Source: Odobenus rosmarus divergens
Lineage: Eukaryota; Chordata; Mammalia; Carnivora; Odobenidae
Assembly: GCF_000321225.1 (NCBI RefSeq)
Contig: NW_004450465.1
Coordinates: forward strand, 2,628,215-2,692,214
Reading direction: 5' to 3'
Length of the DNA: 64,000 nt
Position 1 is the stretch's first letter; every line of letters starts with the position of its first letter. Below the pieces are notes generated by a model. It worked only from the letters and a program-made list of their open reading frames with translations, did no database searches and was not told the DNA's origin. The translations under genes and the position numbers were made by a program. Of the stretch, positions 44,886 through 56,200 are shown piece after piece.

Positions 44886-45699
44886 CGCTTATGTTATCAA
44901 TGATGGAGATGGACGAAAAATTGGGGCAATGAATTTTAAAAGGGCGGTTTCCCCCATCATAGTCATTTAAGCTGCCTTAGATGAAAATATTGGGGAAAAC
45001 CCACCACATTTCTAGTTAAATTTAAAAATATCAAGAGATTTTTAGTAGATTCCGGGTTTTTCCTTCAATAAGGTAAATTATTTTTTAAAAGCCCAAAGAA
45101 GCACAGGGTTTTGGAGTTGAGTAATGTCTTTGAGCCTCGGATCTCCCTCCCAGGAAGATGCATAGAAACCAGGAGGTACCTCACTCATGCCTGGGATGCA
45201 GCACATGGAACCAAGCAGAGAATCTGCGTGGTTCCAACATCCGGAGCCAGGTTACCAGTGCAGATGGAAAATAGCAACATGCAAAACCTGTGGGTTCAGC
45301 TGAGGGAAGCCAAGGCAGAAAGAGTTGGATGAAGTGGATGGAAAGGGAGCCAGAACCAAACCCAGGCAGGTGGCTGTGGCAGCTTTTCATCCAGCCTGTG
45401 GCTCCAGGTGGAGACAAGGAAACGGGAGCAGAAAACTTAGGGCTACCTGGACCAACCTTCCCTATCGGAACAGCTCAACAGCCCAGAGGGTAGCCTCATA
45501 CTCTTTTTCCTGACGCCTGCCCCATTGCTTGGCCTCTTCCCTAACCTGCCTCCCCCTCTCCCTTACTAGTTCTTCTCGGAGGCTTCTGGGAGCCTTGCCT
45601 CAAACATACGCTTGTACCTGAATCATTGACCCCAGATAAGCTTCTGGGAAAACCCACCCCAACACGGAACGTGGCTCACAGCTTCCGTTTTTTAACAAC
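44886..45699. other. Unassigned non-coding stretch
   Basis: GC content rises to the right. Overlapping chance frames around 45111-45513 have no domain. Confidence 0.4.
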
Positions 45700-45711
45700 T
45701 CATGAAAGAAC

Positions 45712-45880
45712 TCTGATTGGCCAGCTGTGGTCACATGCTCAGGGGGCCTTTGATTGGCAGCCTCTCCTCCATTCCCTTTCCTCCCCCGCGCCCACGTGCT
45801 CTGATCTAGCCTGTCAGCCAGCACAGCTCTGGCCGGTGAGAGCGTTGTGGCCAGACCCTGAGGAGGCGTTGGTGAGCGCC
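45712..45880 (+). promoter_or_regulatory. Promoter-like cluster: two CCAAT boxes, an E-box and donor-like sites
   Basis: Inverted CCAAT boxes GATTGG at 45715-45720 and 45752-45757, an E-box CACGTG at 45793-45798 in a short CpG-rich patch, then donor-like GGCCG|GTGAGA (45836) and GTTG|GTGAGC (45872). A third GATTGG lies at 46246-46251. The arrangement resembles a small first exon, but there is no exon evidence and chance cannot be excluded. Confidence 0.3.
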
Positions 45881-47919
45881 GTCCCTGCTTCACCTACACA
45901 CGTTTAGAAACTGTGGACATTGCCACGAAGGAAAAGCACAGGGTGCAGTAAGTGGGAGGGGACATGGTAGAGGAAGTGCTGTGCTCCCCGGCCGCCATGT
46001 GCAGAGCAGGTAGTAAAGAGGGCAAGAGCCGAAGGCATGGCCGGAGAGCCGGTGAGAGGCAGTGGCTTGTTCAGAGGGGTGACCCTGGAGTCGGGAGAAA
46101 GGTCGAAAAACTCAGAAACCTTCCAAGGGCCTCCCCTAGTGCCTTGGAACGTGACTTCATTCTCGCAAGTCCCCGTGATAGCCCTGGGGCAAATGGAAAA
46201 ACAAAACAGAACAAAACGAAAGGAAAACGAGAAAAACCACATTGCGATTGGCTAACATTAGGAAACTTTAGGAGAAGCAAAAGGAAATCAAGGAGTGCCC
46301 TCTAGTCTAAAGATTAATTGTGTTCATCGTATTTAGTATTAAATACTAATACCACCCCCCTGCCTTAGTTTCAGTGCAGCCATTTGCTGTTTGGAACTTG
46401 TAATAGAGAAGGGTTTCTCGGCTTCTGAAAAATACTGCCTAAATAAATGTCACATCTTGGCCTTTCCCCATATTCCCGTTATTTTATTCCTTTGGGGTAT
46501 TCCAAAGGATGAACTCGTCTGTGAATCTGATCTCCGTTTCTGATTGTGTAAGTGGTAGCAGTGGTTTTTATGTGTGTTTTTCATGAAATTATTTACATAC
46601 GAGACAAAGATAGCTCAGAAATATAAGCTCCTTCACCACATCTCCACAATGTAGTGTGAAAAGAGAGTGACCATTTTGTGGAGACCCGGTAATTTGGGGT
46701 GGCTAACTCATTACCCCAAAGCGTATCTGGTGCTGCCCAGGCCTCCTTTCTCTGCAGACAGTTAACAGGGCTGCTCACCTTGGGGCAAACCCCCCACACT
46801 GATCCCACTTCCTCTCAGCCGCAGCCACGGGTTTGCCTGGGGGTGCGAAGCATAGTGAACCAGGCTTGTTTCCAAGCAGTAGAAGGAACTAGAGCGTCGG
46901 GGGACTCCCCAGTAACTCACCCACGCCACCTGCCAGCGCTGAAGAAAGGTCTGAGGCTTTTAAGAATATAACTGGCTGGTTCGAATTTGCCAGACCCTTC
47001 TTCCATTTAGCACTTCACTGAGCTTATTAACAAATATTTACAGATGACATTGCTTAGACTACAAAGGTGTGTCCATGTTTTGTTTGTTTGCTTGGGTTTT
47101 TTTGTCTTGTGTATTTTAGGTCTTCAGAATCCGTCAGGCACGCAAGCCCCTTGGCAGTTTTAGTTCTCTTTCCCAATATGCCCCTGTCCCCCAACACTCA
47201 GTTCCTTTAATCGCTCTTTTTGGTTTTTATTTTCTTCTTCTTTTTTAGAAAAAAATCACTTTCCCCCCATCCCTTAACTGCTATTCCACTTGTATTGTTC
47301 TTTTTCCCCCGTTAGGCTGTGTCCTTGCCCTTCTTGCCTCTCCTTTCCCTTTCGTTTTTCTTCCTTCCTGTGCTCCCTTGTTATATCTCATGAACTCAGA
47401 AATTGCCCTCCAGATACCCTGGTATCACCATCTATTCGGTGGTAAGGGCTGCTCCCACTCTGCCTTGGAAGATGACATTTCCCAGAGTGTTCCCCATAGA
47501 GGCTCACCGCTGACCCAGATAATGCTACCAGTTAAAATAACCCTGGCTCAGGGCCCACGGGACTCACCAGTCATTACGCTGTATTGGAAAGTAAAACTGC
47601 TTTGGCAGCCTCATTAGATTATAATCAACTCAAATCTTCCTTCTGGCTTCTCAGAGCATAGCATGTGTCCCCAGGAGCAGCAGAGGGGAGAAAATCACTT
47701 CTCCTCCCCGGCTTTCTGTACTTCTAGGCTCTTGGCTCAAATTAAATATTTGTTCACTGGCCACCATGCCTATCACCTTAAGTGGGTTTCTAATGTGTTT
47801 TGGAAGCTCCAGGGAGCTTCAGGAGAGTCTTAAGAGTGCAGTTCCAGAGTATAATTGTATAGGCCAGTGGATGCTGGGCCGAGAAGTATGAGCCATATTA
47901 ATTACCATAATAATAGTAA
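45881..47919. other. Unassigned stretch
   Basis: Several chance frames near 45900-46300 on both strands; pyrimidine-rich DNA at 47090-47390. No recognised repeat or coding domain. Confidence 0.4.
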
Positions 47920-48120
47920 TAATAGCGGCTGCTCACTGGATGCTTATCAAATACCACACCCTTTTCTATATTAATTCATTTAATCTTCAGATTCATCCTA
48001 TGGGCTATGTACTATATTAACCCTATTTCAGGTGGAGGATATTGTGGCACAGAGTGGTTAAGTAACTTGCCCAAAGTAACAGTTAATAAGTGGCAGATTC
48101 AGGATTGGAGCCCAGAAAGA
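47920..48120 (-). repeat. MIR, antisense
   Basis: TTAATTCATTTAATCTTCAG, GTGGTTAAGTAACTTGCCCA and AAGTGGCAGATTCAGGATTG in antisense MIR order. Confidence 0.9.
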
Positions 48121-48229
48121 CTGTCATCAGTATCCATGCCCCTCAATATTTTCCTGTACCTCAATCTGGAGGTAATAAGGAACTCAGAAGGTTGGTAAGT
48201 GGATGGCATAAAAACAATGATGCTCAGGA

Positions 48230-48430
48230 AGAGTCTTTTGGAGCACGGGAGAGCCATTGATGGATGAGTCAAGGAATCTGATAAGAGTCTCTTCTAATAT
48301 ATCCTGGTATGCAAATATTAAAGTCTGAATTAGAGTCAAAGCAGTGAATATGGAAAGCCATAGATGTAAGAGATGGTATGAAGGATTTATTGGAACTAAT
48401 TTGGGACACAAATGGAAGAGTGTGGCCTGG
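48230..48430 (-). mobile_element. Possible L2 fragment, antisense
   Basis: The text GAGTCAAAGCAGTGAATATG and AAGGATTTATTGGAAC weakly follows the antisense L2. Low confidence. Confidence 0.35.
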
Positions 48431-50589
48431 AATGTTCTGCCCGGAGAGAATGATGGGGTCATGGTCAGAAGTGGAGGTGGCAGAAAGGGCCTCTGGCTTG
48501 TGTGGCCCTGAGATATTGGGTTGATAAGTTTTCCAGGCTGCAGGGATGAAGCATCCTCCCACCTCCCCATATTCTATCCCTGAAAGGAAGGATGCTGATG
48601 TGGATTAGTTACACTCAAGGGGTCCAGGATGCTAGAAGGTGGGGCTCTTGCTGGGAGGAGTGAAAAGATTATAGACAGAACCACCCTGCACCCCTTGTCT
48701 TTCCCAGGATGATGAAAAGTCAGGTTCCAGGCACCTCCAGGCCTGAGATCCCCTAACGCCCTAGTGGGTGAGGCCAGGGGAAAGATGCCTGGAGGGTAGC
48801 TCAGAGTAAAGGTGTATTCACATTTTTACACACTCCCATACTTCCTTCTCTGGAGGGAAAATGGTAAGATGTGAGACTCAGGAACATGGGTCTGGGGAGA
48901 AAAGAGCCAAGTAATAGCCTATTCAGACTGCCTTACTTCTAGGTCTGGTTCTAAAGTGGGGGTGGGGAGAAGGTCCTCAAAACTTAGCTCCCCAGGGTAG
49001 GGCTAGGAGTGTGATACTGAAACTCCAGGCTGTATTGAAGACTGTGTATTTGCCCTTGATCAGTGTTCCCCATAATCCAGAGCAGAGGTCATCAATGGGA
49101 TGGGATGGAAGGATGCAGTATTCATTTTTATCAACCATGATAATGATACTTCCTTTGTCTAACCAGTTTAAATCCTCCTCTCTAGTTCTTTGGTGACCTA
49201 ACCTGCTTATATTTTCCCATTCCAATAAGACACCCAGTGGTGATAAATATCCTTGAAATATTTGGTTCAAAGAACTAAATAGGAGCTACAAAAAATAAAG
49301 GCATCTCCCTCTACCCTCTGAAGTATTACGGGAGCCTGATAAAATGATATATCTGAAGCCCTGATTTAAAAAACTCTCATTGCCAATAAACAAATAAAAA
49401 CCAAGGGCTATGAGAATGTTAATAATTTGGAGATGTAGGTGGATGTATCAATATTCTTGAATAACACATGTTCACACTTCATCTTTTTAATTAACAAAGT
49501 CCTTTTTCTTGTAATTTCAGCTGGAGTGATCCCAGGATAAGAGAACAAAACTTGGATTTATGTGACTAGGATTTTTTTTTTTATTTCATCACTGAATCCA
49601 AATAGTGTTTTCCTAGTGTGAAAACAGATGGCAAAGACTTTATTTGTGGTCAAAGGCATTATGTATGAGAGTGAACCTTTCTTCAACAGGCAGATTTGAA
49701 TAAATTCAGGAAGTGATTTAAGACATGTTTTGTCTCATGGAATGTGATCTATAGCAGGTACTTTGATTAACAAAATTTATACACTCAAACCCAGTGAATC
49801 AGAGAAGCTAATTTTCATTCTGGCAAATCATGATTTTTTTTTTTCTTTGCCATTGAGTATGTGCCTGGAAAGCAGGACTGTCTGGGAAAACTCAGTCTGT
49901 GAGTCAGTTTGCATGTTCCTCTGTCCTTGCTGAAGAGTGTCTTCTGAACTTGTTTTCAAGACCTCATTTGGTTTAAAAGAAACTATTTGAGGAGATAACT
50001 AAATTCTGGCTTGCTGTTAACCTTCTTAGTCGATACATTATAATTTTTGATATTTTGAACAATGCAAAGTTTAAATGGGGTATTATCCTTAAAGGATGTT
50101 GGAAGCCATAAATCACCTCGCAAATTATGACACACAGCTTTGATATAAAGCCAAATGTTTCCTACATTCCCAATAGGAATTAGAAAATTGGGGTTAACTC
50201 TTCCCTGCTTCCATAGTATAAATTGGTTAACTACAGTTTTGGAACCAAAATGGGATACTTGCAGGAGGTTATTAAAGGCCATACACAGATGTGGGAAATA
50301 GCTGGAAATATGGGTTGGCAGTGACTTAACTGTCATTGGTTATTCTTGGGGCATTTTCCTCCTGAGTTCATCAGTGAATTTCTTGGATTGTATTTTCTTG
50401 ATTTTTCTTCTCTTCTCAGTTTCTTTTCACCCCCATCCGTACACTGACTCGAGTTCATGTACTGAAGGAAGATGAGATGCCACAGTGCCAGAACTGGCTT
50501 GGGGGGTCTGAACTGGACAAGGCAGAGGCGATGTCCACTAATGAAATTTTTGCTTGGCAATGTAGGGCATGTAAGTCCTCATAGATCTT
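48431..50589. other. Unassigned stretch
   Basis: Nothing coding. Bases 48960-49420 and 49980-50350 may hold old repeat text that I cannot assign. Poly-T runs at 49571-49582 and 49833-49843. Confidence 0.4.
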
Positions 50590-50765
50590 GGGGGTCTTAA
50601 ACTTTAGTGGGATGAGAATCTCCTGGTTAACAGTAACCTTGTAAAAGACCAAAAACCAAATTCTGTTACATTAAGTCTGGGATGGAGTCCAGGAATCTAT
50701 ATTTATAATCATTTTAGGGAATTCTGCTGCAGTTGGTTGAAAGGACTGCAGTTTGAGAAACACTG
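50590..50765 (+). mobile_element. MER5-like hAT fragment, sense
   Basis: GGTCTTAAACTTTAGTGGGA at the start, GAGTCCAGGAATCTATATTT inside and CAGTTTGAGAAACACTGC at the end, the MER5 order. Confidence 0.75.
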
Positions 50766-50841
50766 CACAGAGTCCTAACTCCATGGCACCCTAGTGCTCA
50801 AGAAAATTGATTACAGTTATTAAAGTCACTACTTTTCTTTT

Positions 50842-50974
50842 GTTTTAAACTTTAAAGAAATTTAAAAAAAATTTTTAGTTTAAGTAGGCTACACACCCAG
50901 TGTGGGGCTTGAACTCATGACCCTGAGATTTAGAGTTGCATGCTCTACCAACTGAGCCAGCCAGATGTCCCCCA
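50842..50974 (-). mobile_element. Short tRNA-like SINE, antisense
   Basis: The antisense tRNA-like head (CTCTACCAACTGAGCCAGCC) and the B-box region GGGGCTTGAACTCATGACCC are present, and it passes directly to an A/T-rich tail with no CT-rich middle. A 10-bp duplication acttttcttt is at 50831-50840 and 50975-50984. Confidence 0.88.
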
Positions 50975-50984
50975 ACTTTTCTTT

Positions 50985-51984
50985 GTGTAGAGATAATGTC
51001 CTTCTGTCTCAATAAGTGAATGAATGAATGTGGCATTGTCTACTCTAGGAGGTTTAATGATTCTGATCCCTTCCTTACCAAGTATGGGAGATGCAAGGTG
51101 AATGTCATGTCATTTCCAGTGATGACATGGTCTCGGTGACCAAAGTAGCAGTGTGAGAATAAAGATCCAAGCCTTCAATACCTAACACTTGAATCACTTT
51201 TTCTGAGTTGACTTGTAAGTCAATAAGAAACAACCAGAGTCAGCCAATTAGTAAATAAGCACAAAAACAGGAAGAGCACAGAGGATGACATAAAGCAGTG
51301 GGATCTAGTTCATCCTGTAGGAGCAGTATTAAGAGTGACAGCTCAAAGAGCTGTGAGTTGGGTTTCAGAAGCGATGTGATCACGAAGGAGGGGGGTTCTC
51401 AGCCTCAAAATGCTACTGTGTGGTTTTCATAAACGTATTTAGATCCCTGTTATTCTGGGGTCTGACATGTAAAAGTTACAAGTGGGGCTCAGTGTAGAGA
51501 GCATAGAAATGTGTTACGTGGACCCCCGCAGTTTACTTTTGGCAGGCCCTTGGAGGGAAATGGAGCCTTGGCTCTCAGACCTTACAGGTAGTTTGGCAAA
51601 TGTTTCATGTGTACCTACTGTGTGCTCAGCATTGAGCCCAGAGCCATGATAGTCCTGACTCATGTTCTGTGTTCATTACCAGCCAGACAGCTGCCTTGTA
51701 GTTCTCAGAGCCAAACTGAAGCTGGCTTGAAATCCTTGGGTGTAGCATACAGACATCAGCAGCTTTCTACGTTCTGAGCTTTCACTCTTGCTTAAAGGGC
51801 CAACTCTGTCCCACAACCCAGAGAGATTGAAGTGCCGACTCATTGCTGCAGGTCACTAATTTCTCGTTCCAAAACTGAAAAAGGAACAACAAAAAAAATA
51901 CGAAGACCACTGAGACGCTTGAGAAAGAGGCACCAAACCCCGTGTGTTAAATAGCATGTGGGAGAAAAATATGTGGTAAATGGG
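50985..51984. other. Unassigned; possible L2 piece at 51590-51690
   Basis: TTCATGTGTACCTACTGTGT followed by GCTCAGCATTGAGCCCAGAG is L2-like (antisense). The rest is not recognised. Confidence 0.4.
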
Positions 51985-52160
51985 GCAAAATACGGACTTT
52001 GGGGTCCTTAGACTTGAATTCAGATCCTGATTCTGTCACTTCTTGTTCCCTCCAAGCAGTTTCCTCTTCTTAAAAAAAAATCCTACTTACCTTGTCAGAT
52101 TTATGTGACAATAATATACAAACACAGATAGCACAGTAGGGGCACATAACAGGGACTTGG
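51985..52160 (+). repeat. MIR, sense, diverged
   Basis: CCTTAGACTTGAATTCAGAT, CTGATTCTGTCACTTCTTG and ATCCTACTTACCTTGTCAG follow the MIR with decay. Confidence 0.65.
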
Positions 52161-53221
52161 GAAATAGAAAATGCTCTCTTCCCACTCCTTGTCCTCATAT
52201 CCTGAGTCTTTGGCAAAACCTCAGATCAAACACACAGTACATTTTAGTTTGGACCTTCCAGAGATGAGTGTGCTTGGGGCCGAAGGCCTGTGTCAGAGTT
52301 CTCTGCAAATTGAGCATAAAATACCAGAAATATCAGAAACCATTATCTCTCTAGGAGATTGTTCAAACCAGGGTTTTTCCAGAAAGAGGAACTAGGACAA
52401 GGGATTGTATGCAGGTCCTTTGGGAAGTGAGCTCTGGGAACTGGAGAGGGAGACAGAGAAAAGGGAAAACAAGGCAAGAGGGGAAGCCAGTTCATACAAA
52501 GTGTGTTATCGAGTTTGGTCACAGCTGTGGGAAACTGGGGCCTGTTCCTTCTGGGACTGAGCACCATGATAAACGCCTCTCAGAATCGTCCACTCAAGGG
52601 ACACAAGTGGGGCAGGCATCTGCAAGCTCCCATCCCTGACTGGTTAAGGATTGCCCCCACATGTTCTCTCCCTCACATTGCCAGGATCTCACAAGTCCTG
52701 GGTGGTTCACATAGGTGTCCCAGACCAGGTGTCTGAGAAGCTGATGCAAGCCTGCAGCAGGAGTGAGGTGTACTCCAGAAAATCAGAGTAAAATATTAGG
52801 TTCAGAGCATGTGAAGTGGATGTGACCAAGTCCAGTGCTGGGATCAAAAGAAATGCCAGTCAACAGGAAAATGAGCAAGTGTGTTTCTCCTTTCAAACCT
52901 TGGATACCTCTACTATTTACAAAAGTAGCTGCTAGAATATTCTTCAATTGCCTCCATGTGGCATTGTGCAGCCTCACTGGTCTCTTGGTTTCCTGAACCC
53001 TAATTAATGTACAGTCTCAGTACTTTGTACTTGATGACATATTCTCTTGGTTGTCCTCCAGTTTCTATACATGTTTTAATCATGTCCCTCTTCTTCACAA
53101 GAGACACTTCTCTTCTTGAGTAGCTTGGAGGGAGCTTTCTAATTTTATTTTTTTATTATTATTCCATCATACATAACTGTGCCCACCAAAAACCTATTGA
53201 CTTGAACTCACTTGATAGATA
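52161..53221. other. Unassigned non-coding stretch
   Basis: Chance frames of 64-77 residues on both strands. No recognised element. Confidence 0.4.
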
Positions 53222-53235
53222 AGTCCTTTCTTTAG

Positions 53236-54369
53236 TGAACAAGGCAGTAACTTCTTTGACATCAGCAATAGCAACTTCTGTCTAGATATTTCTTCTGAGG
53301 CAAGGGAAACAAAATAAAAAATACACTATTGGGACTGCATTAAAATAAAAAGCTTCTACATAGCAAAGGAAACCATCAACAAAACTGAAAGACAACCTAT
53401 AGAATGGGAGAAGATATTTGCAAATGACATATCTGATAAAGGGTTAATATCCAAAATATATAAAGAATTTATAAACTCAACACCCAACAAACAAATAATC
53501 CAATTAAAAAATGGGCAGAAGACATGAACAGACATTTCTCCAAAGAAGCCATCCAGATGGCCAACAGACACATGAAAAGATGCTCAACATCACTCATCAT
53601 CAGGGAAATGCAAATCAAAACCACAATGAGATATTACCTAACACCTGTCAGAATGGCTAAAATCAACAACACAAGAAACAAGTGTTCATGAGGATGAGGA
53701 GAAAAAGGAACCCTCATGCACTGCAGATGGAAATGCAAACTGATGCAGCCACTATGGAAAAGAGTATGGAGGTTCCTCAAAAAGTTAAAAACGGAACTAC
53801 CCTACAATCCAGTAATTGTACTAGTGGGTATTTACCCAAAGAATACAAAAATACTAATTCAAAGGGATACATGCACCCTGATGTTTATTGCAGCATTACT
53901 TACAATAGCCAAATTATGGGAGGAGTCCAAGTGTCCATAGACCTCAGAATGGATAAAGAAGATGTGAGTATATAATGGAATATTGCTCAGCCATAAAAAA
54001 GAATGAAATCTTGCCATTACAATTACATGGATGGAGCGAGAGAGTATTATGCTAAGCAAAGTAAGTCAGAGAAAGACAAATACCACATGATTTCACTCAT
54101 ATGTGGAATTTAAGAAACAAAACAAATGAGCAAAGGGGGGAAGAAAGAGAGGCAAACCAAGAAAGAGACTCTGTACTATAGAGAACAAACCAATGGTTAC
54201 CAGAGGGGAGGTGGGTGGGAGATGGGTTGAATAGGTGATGGGGATGAAGGAGGGCACTTGTGATGAGCACTGGGTGATGCCTGGAAGTGTTGAATCACTA
54301 TATTGTGCGCTCAAAACTGAGATTACACTGTATGTTAACTAACTGGAGTTTAAATAAAAAGTAAAAAAG
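53236..54369 (+). mobile_element. L1 retrotransposon, 5'-truncated, sense
   Basis: The 3' portion of ORF2, from the block before ttctgaggcaagggaaac, through the region encoding the C-terminus (readable pieces at 53682-53975), then the 3' UTR with GGTTACCAGAGGGGAGG and GGCACTTGTGATGAGCACTG, ending TTAAATAAAAAGTAAAA. The 14-bp duplication agtcctttctWtag at 53222-53235 and 54370-54383 fixes the ends. Stops and frameshifts inactivate it. It carries no nested SINE, unlike the copy at 16858. Confidence 0.95.
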
Positions 54370-54383
54370 AGTCCTTTCTATAG

Positions 54384-55039
54384 AAGCACAATCTTTTTTT
54401 TTTTTTTTTAGGGGCTTATGGCATCTTCCTACTTCCTAACTATATCGAGACCCTCACCAATTAATGGGCCTTGGAAAGCAAGTCTACAAGAAGGGGCAGG
54501 GAGCTGGGAACACAATGCCAGTGCCTCAGGGTGTTGTAAGGTTTTCATCAGCAATTCATTCTGCACTCTTTGTATTTGGTTTCATTCCAATTGCTTGACA
54601 GCCAGTAGCACTCAGAAGGGACATATATTTAGACTAGACTTCAAGCCTCTTGTTGAAGCTTTCTGTATATAATGAAACACAAATGCACTGGTCCTTTCTC
54701 TGCCTATCCCTTTCCCTCTCTGCTTCAGTCCTGCCCAGCTGTAGCTACCTTGTAAGTATGAACAGTAACTAGGACCCAGGTGGATCAGTAGGAAACTAGT
54801 ATTTGTTGGATTCTTTTAGACGGCAAAAAAGGAACAGATCCAAGTTATGTTCAGTATTCCTTAGTGTGAACTTGGAGCCCCTTGCATGAGGTCTATTCAT
54901 GGCTGCTACATTTAGCTGGGCAGGTTGTGCACTGCACAACCTTTAGGAGGCATTCACATCATCGTCAATCTGAATGAGTACCTGGTGGAGTACAGTGGAT
55001 AACCTGCGTGGCCACAAATAGTGACCCTCTCTGTCTGAA
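54384..55039. other. Unassigned non-coding stretch
   Basis: A poly-T run at 54394-54409. The 84-residue frame at 54418-54672 has no recognised domain. Confidence 0.4.
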
Positions 55040-55140
55040 GCTCCACTCCAGTTCTACTGAATCAGAATCTCTAGGGAAGGGGTCCAGGAATCTACATTTT
55101 AACAAATTTCACAGGCTTCCCTCAATACTAAAGTTGGAAA
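55040..55140 (+). mobile_element. MER5-like fragment, sense
   Basis: CTACTGAATCAGAATCTCTA, GGGGTCCAGGAATCTACATT and ACAGGCTTCCCT, the 3' half of MER5. Confidence 0.7.
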
Positions 55141-55724
55141 ATTACAGGTTAGGAGATAGGTTTTAAAAGAAAAAGATGTACTGGTAGGAAAGTAATGTGG
55201 GGAATTATCTCAGCCCCTATGCCATCACTGGATCCTCTGCTTCCCAGGCTTAAATGTTCAGCTGGCTTCATGAATACTCAGTGAATAATTGCCATTCAGA
55301 ATATGGTTACCCTGTTAGTGATCTGGTCATCTTTTCAATGTCTTTCAAAAAGGCCTCTATTGCTTTCTTCACTGTGTGCTTTTACATTCCAGCTTTCCAA
55401 GACAGAAGTTCTGATTGGGCTGGGTTGTCACCACTTAATATGGAGTGCTCCAGTTAGGTAGCACCTATGATGACCTATCAAGTCATCTCCTTGGCAATAA
55501 GTCTTGCTCATGTTCATCTTATGTACGTGTGGTTGTCTCAGTCCTGGGCACTCAATTTTGGATCGACTGTCAGTTCTAGTATCTTAATAAAGAAAGAACT
55601 ACCCATGACCACTCTCCTCTGAAGGGAGATGGGGGCATAGCCAACATGTAGTACTTCACTATTCGTTAGGACAGGAAGGGAATGGAAAGACTCAATACAC
55701 CATCTATGTCCCATAATAATAAGA
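55141..55724. other. Unassigned non-coding stretch
   Basis: No recognised element or domain. Confidence 0.45.
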
Positions 55725-55925
55725 GCAAATATGTATTGGGTACCACCTTATGCCAGACATTTTTCTGAGCACTTGAATAGCGTTCATAATTTAACCTTCA
55801 AAAGCAACTCTTTGTGGTAGATGCTATTATTATCTTCATTTTACAGACTAAGAAGTTGAGGCATCGAACTTGTCCAACACTTTGCATATGGTGGAGCCAT
55901 AATTGGAGCCCCCACAATTTAGCTC
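55725..55925 (-). repeat. MIR, antisense
   Basis: ACCACCTTATGCCAGACATT, GTGGTAGATGCTATTATTAT and CATTTTACAGACTAAGAAG in antisense order; a CanSINE abuts its right end. Confidence 0.88.
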
Positions 55926-55941
55926 TGAAGTCATTGCTTTT

Positions 55942-56109
55942 TTTTTAAGACAGGGGAAGAGAGAGAGAGAAAGAGAGAGAAAGGACAGAGGGAGAGGGAG
56001 AGAGAGTCTTAACCCATGCTGAGTGCAGAGTCCCATGTAGGGCTTGATCTCATGACCCTGAGCTGAAACCAAGAGTCGGATGCTTAACCAACTGTGCCAG
56101 CCAGGTGCC
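55942..56109 (-). mobile_element. CanSINE, antisense
   Basis: Poly-T, a GA-rich middle and a diverged antisense tRNA-like head ending GCCAGCCAGGTGCC. Perfect 18-bp duplication tctgaagtcattgctttt at 55924-55941 and 56110-56127. Confidence 0.95.
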
Positions 56110-56164
56110 TCTGAAGTCATTGCTTTTGCTTTTTATGACTATGTTGGGGTCATAGTAGAGGATC

Positions 56165-56199
<35 letters not shown>

Positions 56200-56200
56200 T
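56165..56200. repeat. (GT)n microsatellite
   Basis: About 17 GT units with one A interruption. Antisense frames through it encode Thr/His repeats and are artefacts. Confidence 0.97.

Noticed and set aside
53682..53975. 97-residue open frame as a gene
   Set aside because: It is the broken C-terminal part of L1 ORF2 within an L1 bounded by target-site duplications.
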